From Morella rubra (lineage: Eukaryota; Streptophyta; Magnoliopsida; Fagales; Myricaceae), in contig CM025850.1 in assembly GCA_003952965.2 (NCBI GenBank), forward strand, positions 38,527,584 to 38,591,583: a stretch of DNA of 64,000 nt. The letters run 5' to 3'. The translations under genes and the position numbers were made by a program. Position 1 is the stretch's first letter. Every line of letters starts with the position of its first letter. Shown here piece after piece: positions 11,901-23,173 of this stretch. The notes under the pieces are model-generated. The model was not told the origin of the DNA. It worked only from the letters and a program-made list of their open reading frames with translations, and did no database searches.

Positions 11901-14900
11901 TTCAAAATCCAAAGGCAGAACCTAACCCTAGACACTGAAGATGACCAAACAAAAACATGGAAGAGGACCATATTCAGTTAAGGAAGACATGTTTTATTAC
12001 ATCAATTGAAACATGCTGCAGTGTGCTGATAAATCATATCTAAATGAGCATGGCAACTGTGAACCACCAGGAAAAAAGATACAAGGGTATGGTCCCCCGA
12101 TCTATTGATAAAATTGTAACCGAAGAAAAGGAAAAGCAACGGAAAACAATAATAAATACAACAGAAACTTCATTAAATATCCACACTCCAGCCAGCTTGA
12201 ATAAATGAATTATAAATAGATAAAGAATAACAGTTCTCAGATCCAATATATTTCTTTATTTGTAATGAACTGGCTACATGATCTTAAAGGTATAGTCAGT
12301 AAAACAGAGATATCTTGAGTGCATAACAGTGCTGTAGTTTGCAAGACACCGCAGGACCATTTAAGGATGTATGGAAAAGATGGTAGATATATAGAACCAA
12401 AGTCTCCAAAGCATGTGGAAATCAGGCCATGATGGGCGCCCAGAATAAGTAGCACCAAGAGTATAATGCTGCGTTTAAATAGACCAATCAGACGATCAAG
12501 CATTCAGCAGCACCAGGAGGCAGTACTGAAGATGACCAAACCATCCATAATTGATTGAAGGAAATGAGCATGGCAACTGTGAACCACCAGGAAAAAAGAT
12601 ACAAGGGTAATCTATGATAAAATTGTTAATAAATGAAACTTCATTAAATATCCACACTCCAGCCAGCTAACAGTTCTCAGCGAAACATGATCTTAAAAAG
12701 ACCCTTAATTTCTTCCGCAGTAAAACAGAGATTCTGACCAAAGCATTCCATCTATAACACAATCCATATTATCATTTGCCAGAATTTTAGAGAGAAGCTA
12801 CCTGGAAAGCAGATACAGAGCCCTCCTAATTGATTGAAGGAAATGTCAACAACAATATTTTGCACAAGACATTTGACAAGCTTAACCTGCGAACAGAAAG
12901 TTTGATTCTCAAATTACCAAACCATATAACCAATGGAAGGATAATCTTAGATGTACCGAACCAGAAGAAAAGCAATAATTCACTTAAGAATCAAACAAGA
13001 AATTGTTCAGATATCATTAAAAGAGCAAATTACAGACATACAAACACTGGAGCATTATACAATTGTCCAGTGATAAGGTTTATGAGAGAGAATGTGAGGG
13101 AAAATATAAGTTTCAATACCCAAGGAAAATATTTAAATGTGACAAGAAGTCTCAGAGAAAAATGGGCAAATGAAATACATGAACATGCATTGTACTTGCA
13201 TAGGCATGCCCATACCTGGCAATGGGTAGCCATGATGCTGTTTCCTGTGGATCTCTATTCAATGTTAAATATGTTCATGCCATGACGTCAAGGAATTGCA
13301 CGGAAGTGTACTTACGCCAATGCTATGGTCTAGTGGCTAAAGAAGAAGATCCACAATGACCAGCATCTTGAAGATGATGCATAAAGCATGAAGATGCACA
13401 AGTTTTTGTGGGTTGGAACAAATATGACAAAAACTCAGTGAACTCCTCAAACATAAATAAACAATAAGCATTTGGCCACAAATAGAAGTCAGATCTAGAT
13501 AATCATAGCTCTAGCTTCATACTGAAGTCATCTGGAGGTTTTTTTTAAAAAATTATTATCATTATTATTATTATTTTCTAGATAACAAAGGGAAAAGCCT
13601 AATAAAATGCTAGTTCCTCACTCTCCAACATTGCCCACACTACCAGACAAATCATGAAAACAACAAATACAATTATTGATCCAACCTTTATGCACATCGT
13701 TGCTGACTCAAGAAAAAATGTCCCACAGCTACTATCTAGTGAGCCAACATATATATCATATAGAAGTTCTCTAAAATAAAATAGTTATCAATCCCCGTCG
13801 AAAGTTGTTTTATAGATTCTCCAGCACAAATTTACTAGACTCTGGCATTCTAAAATCAGTCATCGTAATTTCTTTTTCCTTGCTGCCCCGTCAGAAACGA
13901 GGGGGGAAAGAGGGGGGACACCTTGCAAGAACCATTAAAAATGCTCTCTCCTAGATACAACCAAGAGAACAAATAGAAACTAAAACCAAACTTATCTTTA
14001 ACAGACTTTTGCAGGTCCCATAGTTTAAGCAAAAATGAGTCAGGTTGGTTTGACTAAACAAAGAGCTTCGTGAAGATGTGTATTCACAAAGCTCAACGAC
14101 ATGGATTGAAGGCTACAAACCTCTGCCCGGATCAATTGGACATCCTTTACTACAAATTCAGCAGCCTTGTTCTGATCTTCCCTTTCAAGGACAGAACAAA
14201 CATCACTGGCCAAAGCCTCCTCAACATTTAGGCCACCAAAGGCAGTCAAATCGATATCTCCATCAGGCAGATAGGTCTTTAGTGGTACAGACCCAAAGGG
14301 GAATACCTGCAACAAACATGAGTCAGAAAGCAATCAACAGTTTATCTGGTTTGAATAGGTTTCACTCCAGTCAAAATATATGACATGGATTTTAGTATTT
14401 TGATTGCATCTAGAGACTAACATGAAAAGGAATTGGGGAAAAGTAGAGAATTGGTGTCCACCACTGAAGAACCCACATCTAGGACAAATGACCATTAACA
14501 AAATAAATCGCACCAATTCCAATACTTTCATATAACTCCAAACAAAGGAAAATTATTGCATTTGACAGCCACACCACGTAACACCAACAACCACCCATTC
14601 TACTGGAATGACATGATGGGGTGATTCATGGAAGCAGTACACCATATGACCTTAGCATGGAAAGCTTACTAAACAAGAGGAAAGAAGCTTCTTGCCAATT
14701 CATCCGACTCTTCTTCAAAACATCAACGAGCAGGAAACACATTTGCCAATATATATCCATAGTTCTGCATAAAGCAAAACAAATACCCCAAACACACAAA
14801 CCATTTGACACTTCAACACAATTCTCTCACTCGTCTCTGCTGAAATTTTGAATAGCATTAACACTTGCTTCGACAAGTAGTACAAGCTTTCATAAGATTA

Positions 14901-15735
14901 TTTTCCCCATTGATACCCTTCCAGCTAATTTCTGTTCGGCACTATTTTCACAACTTTCCTAATAAAGAAATGGATGAACTGGCCACTCTAGGTATTGATT
15001 GAATCATTTTGCTCTTAATCATTTAACAAGCTCTCCGAAGTCTCCAATCCCTTCAACTGTTCAAGGGTTGTAATACCTCTTTTTACCTTGCTATGCAAAA
15101 GCAGTGCAAGTTTTCGCTCTTGCTATCTGAACGCGTGCAACCTGATGATAGTTTATTCGAAACAAATTGTCACTACAAATTAAAGTCACTCTAGCATTGT
15201 TGTTCACTTTCTAGCTAACTGAACTAAGCACTTCCCGGGAAACCGAAAATCTATCACAAAAGGCGAGCGCAGTTAATAAAGTGATATACACACTTCTTAA
15301 TGGTATAATTCAAGTGTCCAATTTCAACACTTATGATTACTTCGAGTAATTCGTTTCAATTGCTCTGCTCCAAATCATCCCGCACCCACCCCCCCAAAAG
15401 AAAACTCGCTTATAAGTGCCATATATCTGTGCATTTATATTAATGTGCAGATTAAAACGTATAAATGTATACTGATTGCTCACCTCGCAACCAAGACAAC
15501 TTCTAATGAGCCTCTGCACGTAATCAACAACGGCTTTCCTCCTATTTTCGGATACAACAGTGGGCTGAACCTGAGCTATGACCCCCTGCGTCGCGTCCTC
15601 AGCTTTTTGCCAGTACTCGGCACCAATTGCCGTTTGATTCGACGGGAACAACGACTGTGATGAAGACGACGATGACGGCCTCTCTTCCAACGCGACGCCG
15701 TTTCGTTCAGGAGACCAATCCCGTAGATCGCCCAT
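8935..15735 (-). CDS. Nucleotidyltransferase / PAP-OAS1 substrate-binding domain protein
   Basis: Eight exons: 15735-15484, 14306-14121, 12886-12802, 11875-11693, 11620-11519, 11440-11255, 10749-9524 and 9345-8935. The polymerase-beta-type nucleotidyltransferase motif is plain in exon 2: FPFGSVPLKTYLPDGDID, with the GS pair and the DxD metal ligands. Exons 3-5 give the poly(A) polymerase/OAS1-like substrate-binding region (KCLVQNIVVDISFNQLGG, DRLIGKDHLFKRSI, KFLDYFSKFDWDNYCISLNG). Exon 6 has VPSRGYETNSRTFPPKHLNI and NNLGRSVSKG. The large exon 7 and exon 8 are low-complexity and Ser/Asn/Gly-rich, as in this plant family, whose substrate is not established. Two places break the frame against the family pattern. 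Exon 3 ends about 8 nt short (about 12802-12825), so it does not join exon 4 in phase. Exon 5 lacks one base near 11548, in the region that should read ISSLPELV. Undamaged length would be about 879 residues. It lies head to head with the NPU gene. Confidence 0.85.
11653..12735. repeat. Tandem duplication inside the nucleotidyltransferase gene, second copy shrunken
   Basis: Copy A (about 11653-12310) holds intact exon 4 and part of intron 3. Copy B (about 12307-12735) follows it inside intron 3 and repeats the same order of segments, including a broken exon 4 copy at about 12330-12500 (minus strand: DRLIG, FKRSII, LGAHHGLIST). By eye copy B has lost some 240 bases in many small deletions of about 2-30 nt but has few substitutions. 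An 18-nt piece at about 12549-12566 (AATTGATTGAAGGAAATG) also matches exon 3 at about 12827-12844, so copy B is a patchwork. Both copies end near the shared string CAGTAAAACAGAGAT. Confidence 0.75.
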
Positions 15736-16845
15736 GAAATTCCACGAAATGAAATCAAGTAATATTGAAATTCCTCACAGAAAAGACACGCCGCCGACGG
15801 TTCCGAAAACCGCCGGTGCACGCTTCGACGGTATAACCATCAGTGTACCAAACTCACAGACGAAACAAACGTACGTCGGCGCCGTTGATCTGAAACGAGA
15901 CTTGATCTCGGGCGATCGGAAGGGTACGAGTGAAAATGACAAACGACGAATAAATTGCAACTAAACGACGAGGGAGAGAGAGAGAGAGATTGAAACAAGG
16001 GGCTGACGGTTGGGGGTAAAGAAAGATCCAAAGTGCCTAGAGAAGTAAAAAGAGTGAGATTTTTGTCGATTATATGGTGTTATGCTGCAGAGAAACTCAT
16101 ATGAGCATAAATACGCAAACCTATATCAGCCGTCTCTTTCTCTATCTTCTCTTTCCGTTTCGTTCCCACCTTGCTTTCCCTTTCTCCTCTGTTACCATTC
16201 GTTCCAGTATTTTTCACGTCCTACGTTTTTTCATCTGCCTCGTTTTTCTTCGTCCCCTTTTTTTGCCCTTTTTTTTTTTCATAAAACAGAATGTCAAAAA
16301 CATTCTTTATTTTCGTTTTTTTTTTTCCGGTCCCCAGCACAAACCTCTTATTGTATAGTAATAACAATAATAAAATAAACAATAAGAGTGGAAATCTATA
16401 TGTGAAACACAATCAATTCAAAGTTAACTAAAAAATAAATAGATAATTTTTTTGTAGCTTTGAAAAAAGGAAACCAAGAAAAAATATATTTAAAAAAAAT
16501 TGAAAAACAAATCCAGCGTTCAGGTAATTGCATGTAGCTTTGTCGGCCAACAATAAAAATCCACTATGTGAATAAAAAAAATCGAGATATGATTCACAAT
16601 GGAAATTTTAAAATGTTTAATCAGGCCCTTGTTCGAATGGGCAAATCTTGGGCCGAGATCTGAAGCTTAATACGGGCCGACGCCAGCCCACACACACGGT
16701 TACACGGAGCCAACCCAATCCAGTAGGCTGCCTTTTACAAACAGTGCGAGAGAATCGAGCGGAAACCTGAGAAGTGAGAAGAGCTGTATTCAGTATTGAT
16801 CAAGAAGTTGCAAAGAAGCAAAAAATAATATCAAGAAGTTGCAGA
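15736..16845. promoter_or_regulatory. Shared divergent promoter region between nucleotidyltransferase and NPU genes
   Basis: The two genes start 1.1 kb apart in opposite directions. A (GA)n run at about 15971-15986 is CT-rich on the minus strand and probably lies in the nucleotidyltransferase 5' leader. Nearer NPU, TGGGCC (16649-16654) and AGCCCA (16685-16690) match site II elements, which TCP factors bind in broadly expressed plant genes. A T-rich tract fills about 16255-16330. No clear TATA box was identified for either gene. Confidence 0.45.
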
Positions 16846-19800
16846 ATGGGAAGAAATGAGCAAACTTGGACGTGGTCGTTGGTATTGTTACTTTTAGTGT
16901 CAGCGCCGGCGATCTCTGTCGCTTACAGGCCCGGAGACGTCGTTCAAATGAGCAAGATGGGTCAATACCACTCTGTTCGTATTCTTAAACCTCATCAATC
17001 TCTACTCCTTTCCTTAATTATATTATTTAAGGTTATGATCTAGTTTGTGGCTGCTTGCGCCGACGAATTGATGATTTCAGTCGAGGACTGTGTGGCAAGA
17101 CGTGATTGGCCGACATTGCCCTACCTTTGCTGTTAATCGTGAGGTACCGTTTGAGTTCTACCGTGTAGGGTTTCTTTTTTGTTGTTCTTCTTAAACATAA
17201 ATTTAGGAATTAGGACTCATCACTGGCTTTCTCTTTTTCAAAATTTTGTTTTGTTTTATTTTGTTGTACACCGCGTAGGTGGCGATTCCTTTACAAAAGC
17301 CGACGGGTTACACGGGAGCTGATCCTTACAAAATGTGAGGAAGTTTTTAGGTGATTTTTGGGTATTTGTTTTGGTCATTGTTAGTTCTTCAGTGAGGTGG
17401 GAATTCAAGTGCGTAAAGATGCTTGATTCGTGCGCAGATCATTTCAAGTTGGAAAAGAGAAGTTCCTGATTCCATGGCTTCTTGTGATAAATCGTAAGAG
17501 TTCTGAGGTTCCCATGATCGATGTGCATCTGGTAAGGCTTTGCTTTTGTTTTACTTAAAATTGTTCGTTCTCATATGTTTTCATGCTTGGAGTATTTCAG
17601 TGGTTGAAACCGTCTAAGAAGGTATCATGAAAATAGACTTATTTCGTTCTAGGGTATTTTGCAATCTCAGCGTACGACAACTTAGTGAAATGCTGTAAGT
17701 TCATACTTAAGGATCCTCTAGAGGTGGGGTAAGGTGGTAAAGGGTGAGATGAATCTGATCCATATAATAATTGGAACTTTAAGAAATCAGCAATAGCATA
17801 GAGGTATCTTAGAAGATCTAGAGCATTCTGATTCATAGAAATGCAAGCACCGTTTCTGTCAATTTTATTGGCTCTTGACCAATTCCGGCTACTTATAAAC
17901 TTGTATGACATCCAGAGGTTCTCCGGAAGCGATTTGCTTGGTGTCACTGCAAAAGTTGTGGATATGCCTCACTACTGTATGTTTTTCTGCACAATTCACT
18001 TATTGAAAATGTTCCGTACATATTGATGTCTTCCTCTATATCGGCAAAGACTAAAAACATTTATAGTAATGGTTCACTCCAATTTATTTCTGAGAGAATG
18101 TGAAGAATTTCAATTGTTTGTCAAAAAACACACATTTAATTAGTTGTTGCTCTAAATTTTGAAATCTTTAGTCTGACCTTCTGCAGATGAAGAAGTTTGG
18201 CTGATGTTATTTTACATGCATGTCATTCCTCGTTTCCCCCGGAACATGTTGAAGATAACATGATCTGTCTGTTGGTTTCTTTATGGAGCTTAGTACTTGA
18301 TGCAAGTTTTGCACTAATAGTTTGGCTTTGCTATCTGAGCACTGATTTGCTGTTTTTTTTTTTATGGTGCCGAAATTAAATAAAAAGCTAATGTCTTCTT
18401 AGGCAGTCAAAGAATGCAGTCTTTGTTGCCTTGGGCTATTAATTTTAAGTATTGTCCTTATTTAATTTCTAAGTAAATTCATCTCTCTTATCTTGCTGAT
18501 ACTTGTTATCAAATCTCTTGATTTGTGTTGGGATATTGTCCTGTATAATCCTAGTTTCCACATCCAGTCTTGAAGACTACTGTGTTGTACATGACTAATT
18601 TCCTGTTCTAATAAGTATGGACAAACCTTGCATGAAGCTCTTTTGGATCACAGTTCCCTTTTCTATTTTGTATCACAAAGGGAGAATAATATAAACGCAT
18701 GACAGTTGGGTTATGTTTTTGGAATAAACGGGGAATATGGTTATATGCGGTGGAAGAAATGCTGCTCAAAATATTGCTGTTCAAATCCTTAATGGTGCAA
18801 TGGAGTTTCCTCATTGATGAGTTCTGATAAAATATTCCTTTCTTGGATTATCTGGATTTTCTAAGTTTTTTAGCTTTTATGGTTTAGGCGTTTCATTATA
18901 GTCTCTTGTACTGTCACTCCTTTAATAAAGCTTATCTTACTTATCAATATATATATTCTACTGTCTTGACTGGAGCATATCATGTATTGTGTTTCTAGTA
19001 AATTTTAGGGGTTCATTCTGCTCATCTTTGTGGAATCTGATCTTGTATCTTAAATATATTTGCCTTTCACAGATGTTGAAACCCATTCGGACGTATTTAA
19101 ATCTTTCTGGGAGCCTCAAAGTTGGCCCAAGCATGTACTTGTCAGATACACTTGGTGAGTATATTGGAAGTTACATGTTTTTACCGCTATAACAGCTATG
19201 GGTACTCTGCACCTGCAGAGATGCGTTATTGGTTTCTATTATTGTTTTCTAGGCTTGTGTTGTTGCTGTTGTTGGTTTTGGGTACCATTATCTCTGTTTT
19301 CCCTCACAGTTCCTGGTGTTGCTTTTATGATCTCGAATTTATCCAGCTAGTATAATATTAAATTTTGCAATTCTTCAATTGAGATCCTCAGAGGGTGGAA
19401 TGATTTTGGCTTTGCTTACTTCCTCTGGATTTAATGTTGAGGGTTTGAGATAGATGTCCCATTTGTTGGCTCTTGCTTATTTGCTGGACATTTCCAATGT
19501 GCTGGCTTGAACCTTGCCAGTTGTTGGACAACTGAACTGGCCACTCTGGACTTCTTTTGTTTGATCATTTTTTGTGGGTTGCAGGACTTGAGTCCTAGCA
19601 GCGTGAATGTTCTTTTTTCTTAAGAATACTGTTGGATATGTGGAAAGCTGCAAGCAATCTTTGTTAGATCTGCTTCAGTGTTTGATTTGTTCACATGTGT
19701 GTGCTATCTAAACCTAACATTTGCTATTGGCGCTAAATTGTTGCGATTTGGACAATATATCATTAGGCTTGATCCAATTATATTTCCTTCCTTCTTGAAA

Positions 19801-20737
19801 CAAAGGGCATATAAATTGCTTGTTCACACTTTTTACTATAAGTGTATGATGAACATCTTGGAAGTTCAGCTGCTGGTTTCCTGCCAATTAGCTGTTGAGT
19901 ATGTATTCTAATATGTAACAGGGAGGAGCAATCGGAGATAGACGTTACTTCTGGATTCTATGTCCTACTTGGATCAGGTAAAAGTTAATTCTCAGTTATA
20001 ACTTAGAAACTAGATCCGTCATTAACTCTATGATACCGTGATTGTTGAATTGATATCCATTATCTCCCGTAGCTGAGGGGGCTTGTGATTGCCAACAAAA
20101 GTGAATTGGATGCATCATTTCTAACAATTTTTTTTTTATATTATTATTACTATATAAAGCAATGGTAATTGAATACTTCCATCTTTGCTTTTTTTCCTTT
20201 TCATTGATGCGCTTTTAGTGAATGACAAAAACACCTCTCCGGTGTAGTCCCAAAGAGTTGAGTTTATATGACTCCTAAAAAAATGCTAGAATGTTTGATT
20301 TTTAGTTGAGGAAGTATACTAAACACAAAGGTCGGTTGACTCGCAAATAACACAGTTTTCGTGAGTTTGTGTAGTAATTAGGAATCTCTGTGCACAATTG
20401 CTACTAACAATCCTCCTTGGTGAACCAGGTCTCCTGCTGTCATTTATTCTCTCAATCTACATCTTGCAATCATCACGCGACAAATTAGCAAGGTACTCTT
20501 TTTGTTCCTACCTTGAATGAACTACTTCAAGTCAGTCTACTATATATCAAACTTTAGTGACTTAATTTCAGGGTGTAGCCTATAAAGATGTTCTCGTAGC
20601 ATAAAAGGATCGTAGTATTATGTTATCTCGTGCCTCAATTTTCCTGAGTATGGGGATTTTCTGTTCTTTCCAGGTTTGTAATGGAAACTGTTGCAGAAAG
20701 CAGCGTGCCTGGAGGAGAAGTGGCTAAGGTTGAATAG
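16846..20737 (+). CDS. NPU: NPU-like membrane protein (primexine formation)
   Basis: Nine exons join in phase into an open frame of 222 residues: 16846-16974, 17081-17143, 17279-17334, 17438-17531, 17916-17976, 19073-19154, 19922-19977, 20429-20492 and 20674-20737. The protein begins with a signal peptide (WSLVLLLLVSAPAISVA), followed by a lumenal or extracellular domain (YRPGDVVQMSKMGQYHS, VIGRHCPTFAVNRE, TGYTGADPYKI, DLLGVTAKVVDMPH, FWEPQSWPKHVLVRYTWEEQ). One membrane helix near the C-terminus (LLLSFILSIYIL) precedes a short tail ending GGEVAKVE. This matches Arabidopsis NPU (NO PRIMEXINE AND PLASMA MEMBRANE UNDULATION), needed for primexine deposition and membrane undulation during pollen wall patterning. 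The Met at 16846 is chosen because the signal peptide follows it directly; an upstream in-frame Met at 16774 is less likely. The exon 1 donor (GTTCGT) is weak. This is the only multi-exon gene here with no indel problem. Confidence 0.88.
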
Positions 20738-22240
20738 TGCGAACCATAGAAAACTCTCGATACACCATTGGCATGTCCAAATAGGTCATCTTAAAGAAGT
20801 CAGTGGCTGCTTGCTGGGGAAGATATGCCAGCAAACCAAAGTTGTTTCAATACAAGTATTTCTTTTTGCTCGAGGATCATTCCCATTTTGATTCCCAAAA
20901 TAGTTACGTGTCAAAGCCAGTGACGGAAATCAAAATCCCAATTTCTGGACAGTAGTTTACGCTTTTGCGTGAGAGTTAGTTTTTCTGCCTGAAGAACATC
21001 TACATCGGGGTTTATTAGCATTCGGCAAGTCTGTTTTCTTTTTGGGCAGATCTCAATGAACAATATGATAGTGTATTTCTAGATAAAGAATTATGATACT
21101 GTATCATGCGGTGAAACATCTTTTCCAAAGTCTATGCTGTTATTTTATTGTTTTATCTACCGCCATGTTATTGTTCTCTAAAGCTACTGGTCCCTCGATC
21201 TTTTCGAAGCGTGGTAAATCAATCCCTTGGATAAGGGTCTATAGACCCGATCCTCAGTTGGAGATCATAATTATAGGTTGAGTAATCATATGTGGTGGCG
21301 CTCTCTAAACAAGGTGCTTAATTACAATTCTTCAGCTCGCATTTTTTTCTTCTTCTAATCATTCAGTTTGTGAATTGAACTCTCGGTCATAGGAGTATTG
21401 GTCGAGCAATCGTTGAAATAAGTATGAAATTCTCAATTTTTTGGTAAGTATTTTTTTTTTGTGGGGTTCGAGAGAATCTATGGATGCACTTTTCAGTAAA
21501 TAGAATGTTCAATTAGTAATTGTTGATGAATCGGATAGGTCTGTTATAGAACTTGACACATGATAATCAATGATATCACCATATATATATATATATATAT
21601 AGTTATTATCGTACACACTGATCATAATGAATAATAAATAGAAATAGAAGAAAGAGCAAGAAAATTAAGACAGAAGTTCAATAGGATGCCTACACTTACA
21701 ACTGAGAGCGGTCAAAAATTTTACTATCATAAATATTAAGGTTGGATCATAAAGTATATTTATGAAAACCTTAGATTTAGACAAAGACCACTTTGCTCCC
21801 TTGTATCCCAAAAGCTTATTAGATTTCAAATAGTTGTAAATGATCATAAATAACATCAACCATCTATATTCAACATATGGAATATGTGGAAATAAGCACG
21901 GTTGCTTGCTTTTGTATCTGAATTAAAGAACTTGTGCCATAAAACATCCCCTAGGCCTGGAGAGCGATACAAACCCTTAAATAGACAAATTGAGATCGAA
22001 TAATGATTCTTGATTTAAACTGGAAGACCAATTAAGGTACTGTACATCCAATAGTATTGAACACCAGAACGAGTAGTACTCATTGAAATGTACGATCTAC
22101 AACCAATACTTTTGAACACCGAAACGACTGACCGAAGCGAAGAACAGAATTCTAACTTCAAAGTTACCGAATCGAAAAAAAGTAATTATAGAACAAATTT
22201 CGAAAGGGTTTCTGAACGAAAAAAAAAATGGCGAAGCAGA
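20738..22240. other. Intergenic region with a TA microsatellite
   Basis: The first few hundred bases probably hold the NPU 3' UTR. A (TA)n run lies at about 21581-21601. Short open frames here look like noise. Confidence 0.45.
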
Positions 22241-22571
22241 TCAACGTGCAGAACTTCGATAAGACGCCATGGCCACGCTGAGTAACTGCTCGAAGACCTC
22301 CGTACTGCATGTGAGCACGATTGGTCCGCCGATGTTAATGTCCAGTCTCGATGGGCTGTGACTGGACGAAGAGTTCTTGGAACGACGGGAGCGAGAGGTA
22401 TTTCAATGGAACTTCGTACCCGATCTTCTCCTCTTCGCCCACGTATATCGGTACATGACCTTTGTGAACTCGAACGGGTCTCGCTTTCTCTACCTTCACG
22501 AGCTGTTTGTAAGGAGTCTTGGGATTGCTTCGGTTGAAGTACTTCATCAGCCTCTTCATGAGATATTGCAT
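22241..22571 (-). CDS. SAUR auxin-responsive protein with a frameshift (array unit 1)
   Basis: The single-exon frame from Met 22571 gives a SAUR domain: KGHVPIYVGEEEKIGYEVPL, then KYLSLPSFQELFVQSQP. Its normal end is in the next frame: one extra base near 22346 turns the expected IELDI into IETGH and a stop, giving 78 residues. Downstream, the other frame reads GGPIVLTCSTEVFEQLLSVA and MASYRSSAR, then a stop at 22241, just as in the intact paralogue at 60469-60792. So this is either a recently broken gene or a base error. SAURs are small, auxin-inducible regulators of cell expansion, commonly acting on PP2C.D phosphatases and the plasma-membrane proton pump. A (GA)n run upstream lies in the 5' leader. 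Confidence 0.75.
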
Positions 22572-22712
22572 CGTTGTTTGAACCTCGAGATCACTGTGAT
22601 CACAAAAGTTTGCAGGAACCCTAAAGAGAGAGCCCGAGAGAGAGAGAGAGAGAGAGAGCGCGTGCGGGAGAGATGGATTAATGGGATACGCAGAGAGTTA
22701 TGAGTATTGGCT

Positions 22713-22726
22713 TCTTAAATATATAG
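22713..22726 (-). promoter_or_regulatory. TATA box of SAUR unit 1
   Basis: The minus strand reads TATATATTTAAGAAG here, about 145 bp upstream of the SAUR Met. The same TTTAAGAAG core lies upstream of the other two SAURs (about 54215-54226 and 60902-60912). The (GA)n run at about 22635-22660 lies between it and the coding region. Confidence 0.55.
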
Positions 22727-22899
22727 AAAAATCTAGGCGGTCTACGTAGAATGTAATTTGCCACAAAACCACTCCCAAAAGATTTCAGTTACGCGGCCAA
22801 TCAACAATTTCCATGGGGAAATCCGTCAATGGATAAAGCCGATATTATGAATTAAGATCTGATTTTTACACTTGAGCATGCAGAACAACGAAAAATAAT

Positions 22900-23173
22900 A
22901 AGAAACCTAATCCTATTATAACACTTCCCATATATGACGTGGCAACAATAACCTAATCCACTTCGACGTATCACTACTCCGTCCCATGTAAATACAAATG
23001 TATTATACGAACGCCAACGCAGTTCATATATCTCTATATATGCATGAGCTCTTTTGAGGATTTTATGTACTCATACAAGTTGGCGAGTTTCTATCTCTTG
23101 GATTTTATTTGTTTGTTCAAGATGCATTGGGTTAATGAATTAAAACTGTGGGACTGTTGGGCATTGGCAAAGC
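22900..23173. repeat. Duplicated SAUR-upstream block, copy 1 (left of the Copia insertion)
   Basis: From about 22990 this closely matches 54915-55090 (shared strings such as TATTATACG and CTATATATGCATGAGCTC). It ends with AAAGC at 23169-23173, the left target-site duplication of the LTR element. The match resumes to the right of the element. Confidence 0.8.

Noticed and set aside
12237-12503. Open frame resembling exon 4 of the nucleotidyltransferase gene
   Set aside because: Shrunken duplicate of exon 4 inside intron 3, not an independent gene.
12830-13285. 151-residue plus-strand open frame
   Set aside because: Antisense to exon 3 and intron 2 of the nucleotidyltransferase gene with no protein features.
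16074-16378. Two overlapping hydrophobic open frames in the divergent promoter
   Set aside because: Translation of pyrimidine-rich and T-rich tracts; no family resemblance.
22377-22703. Plus-strand open frame over the SAUR
   Set aside because: Antisense shadow of the SAUR; its tail is a translated (GA)n run.
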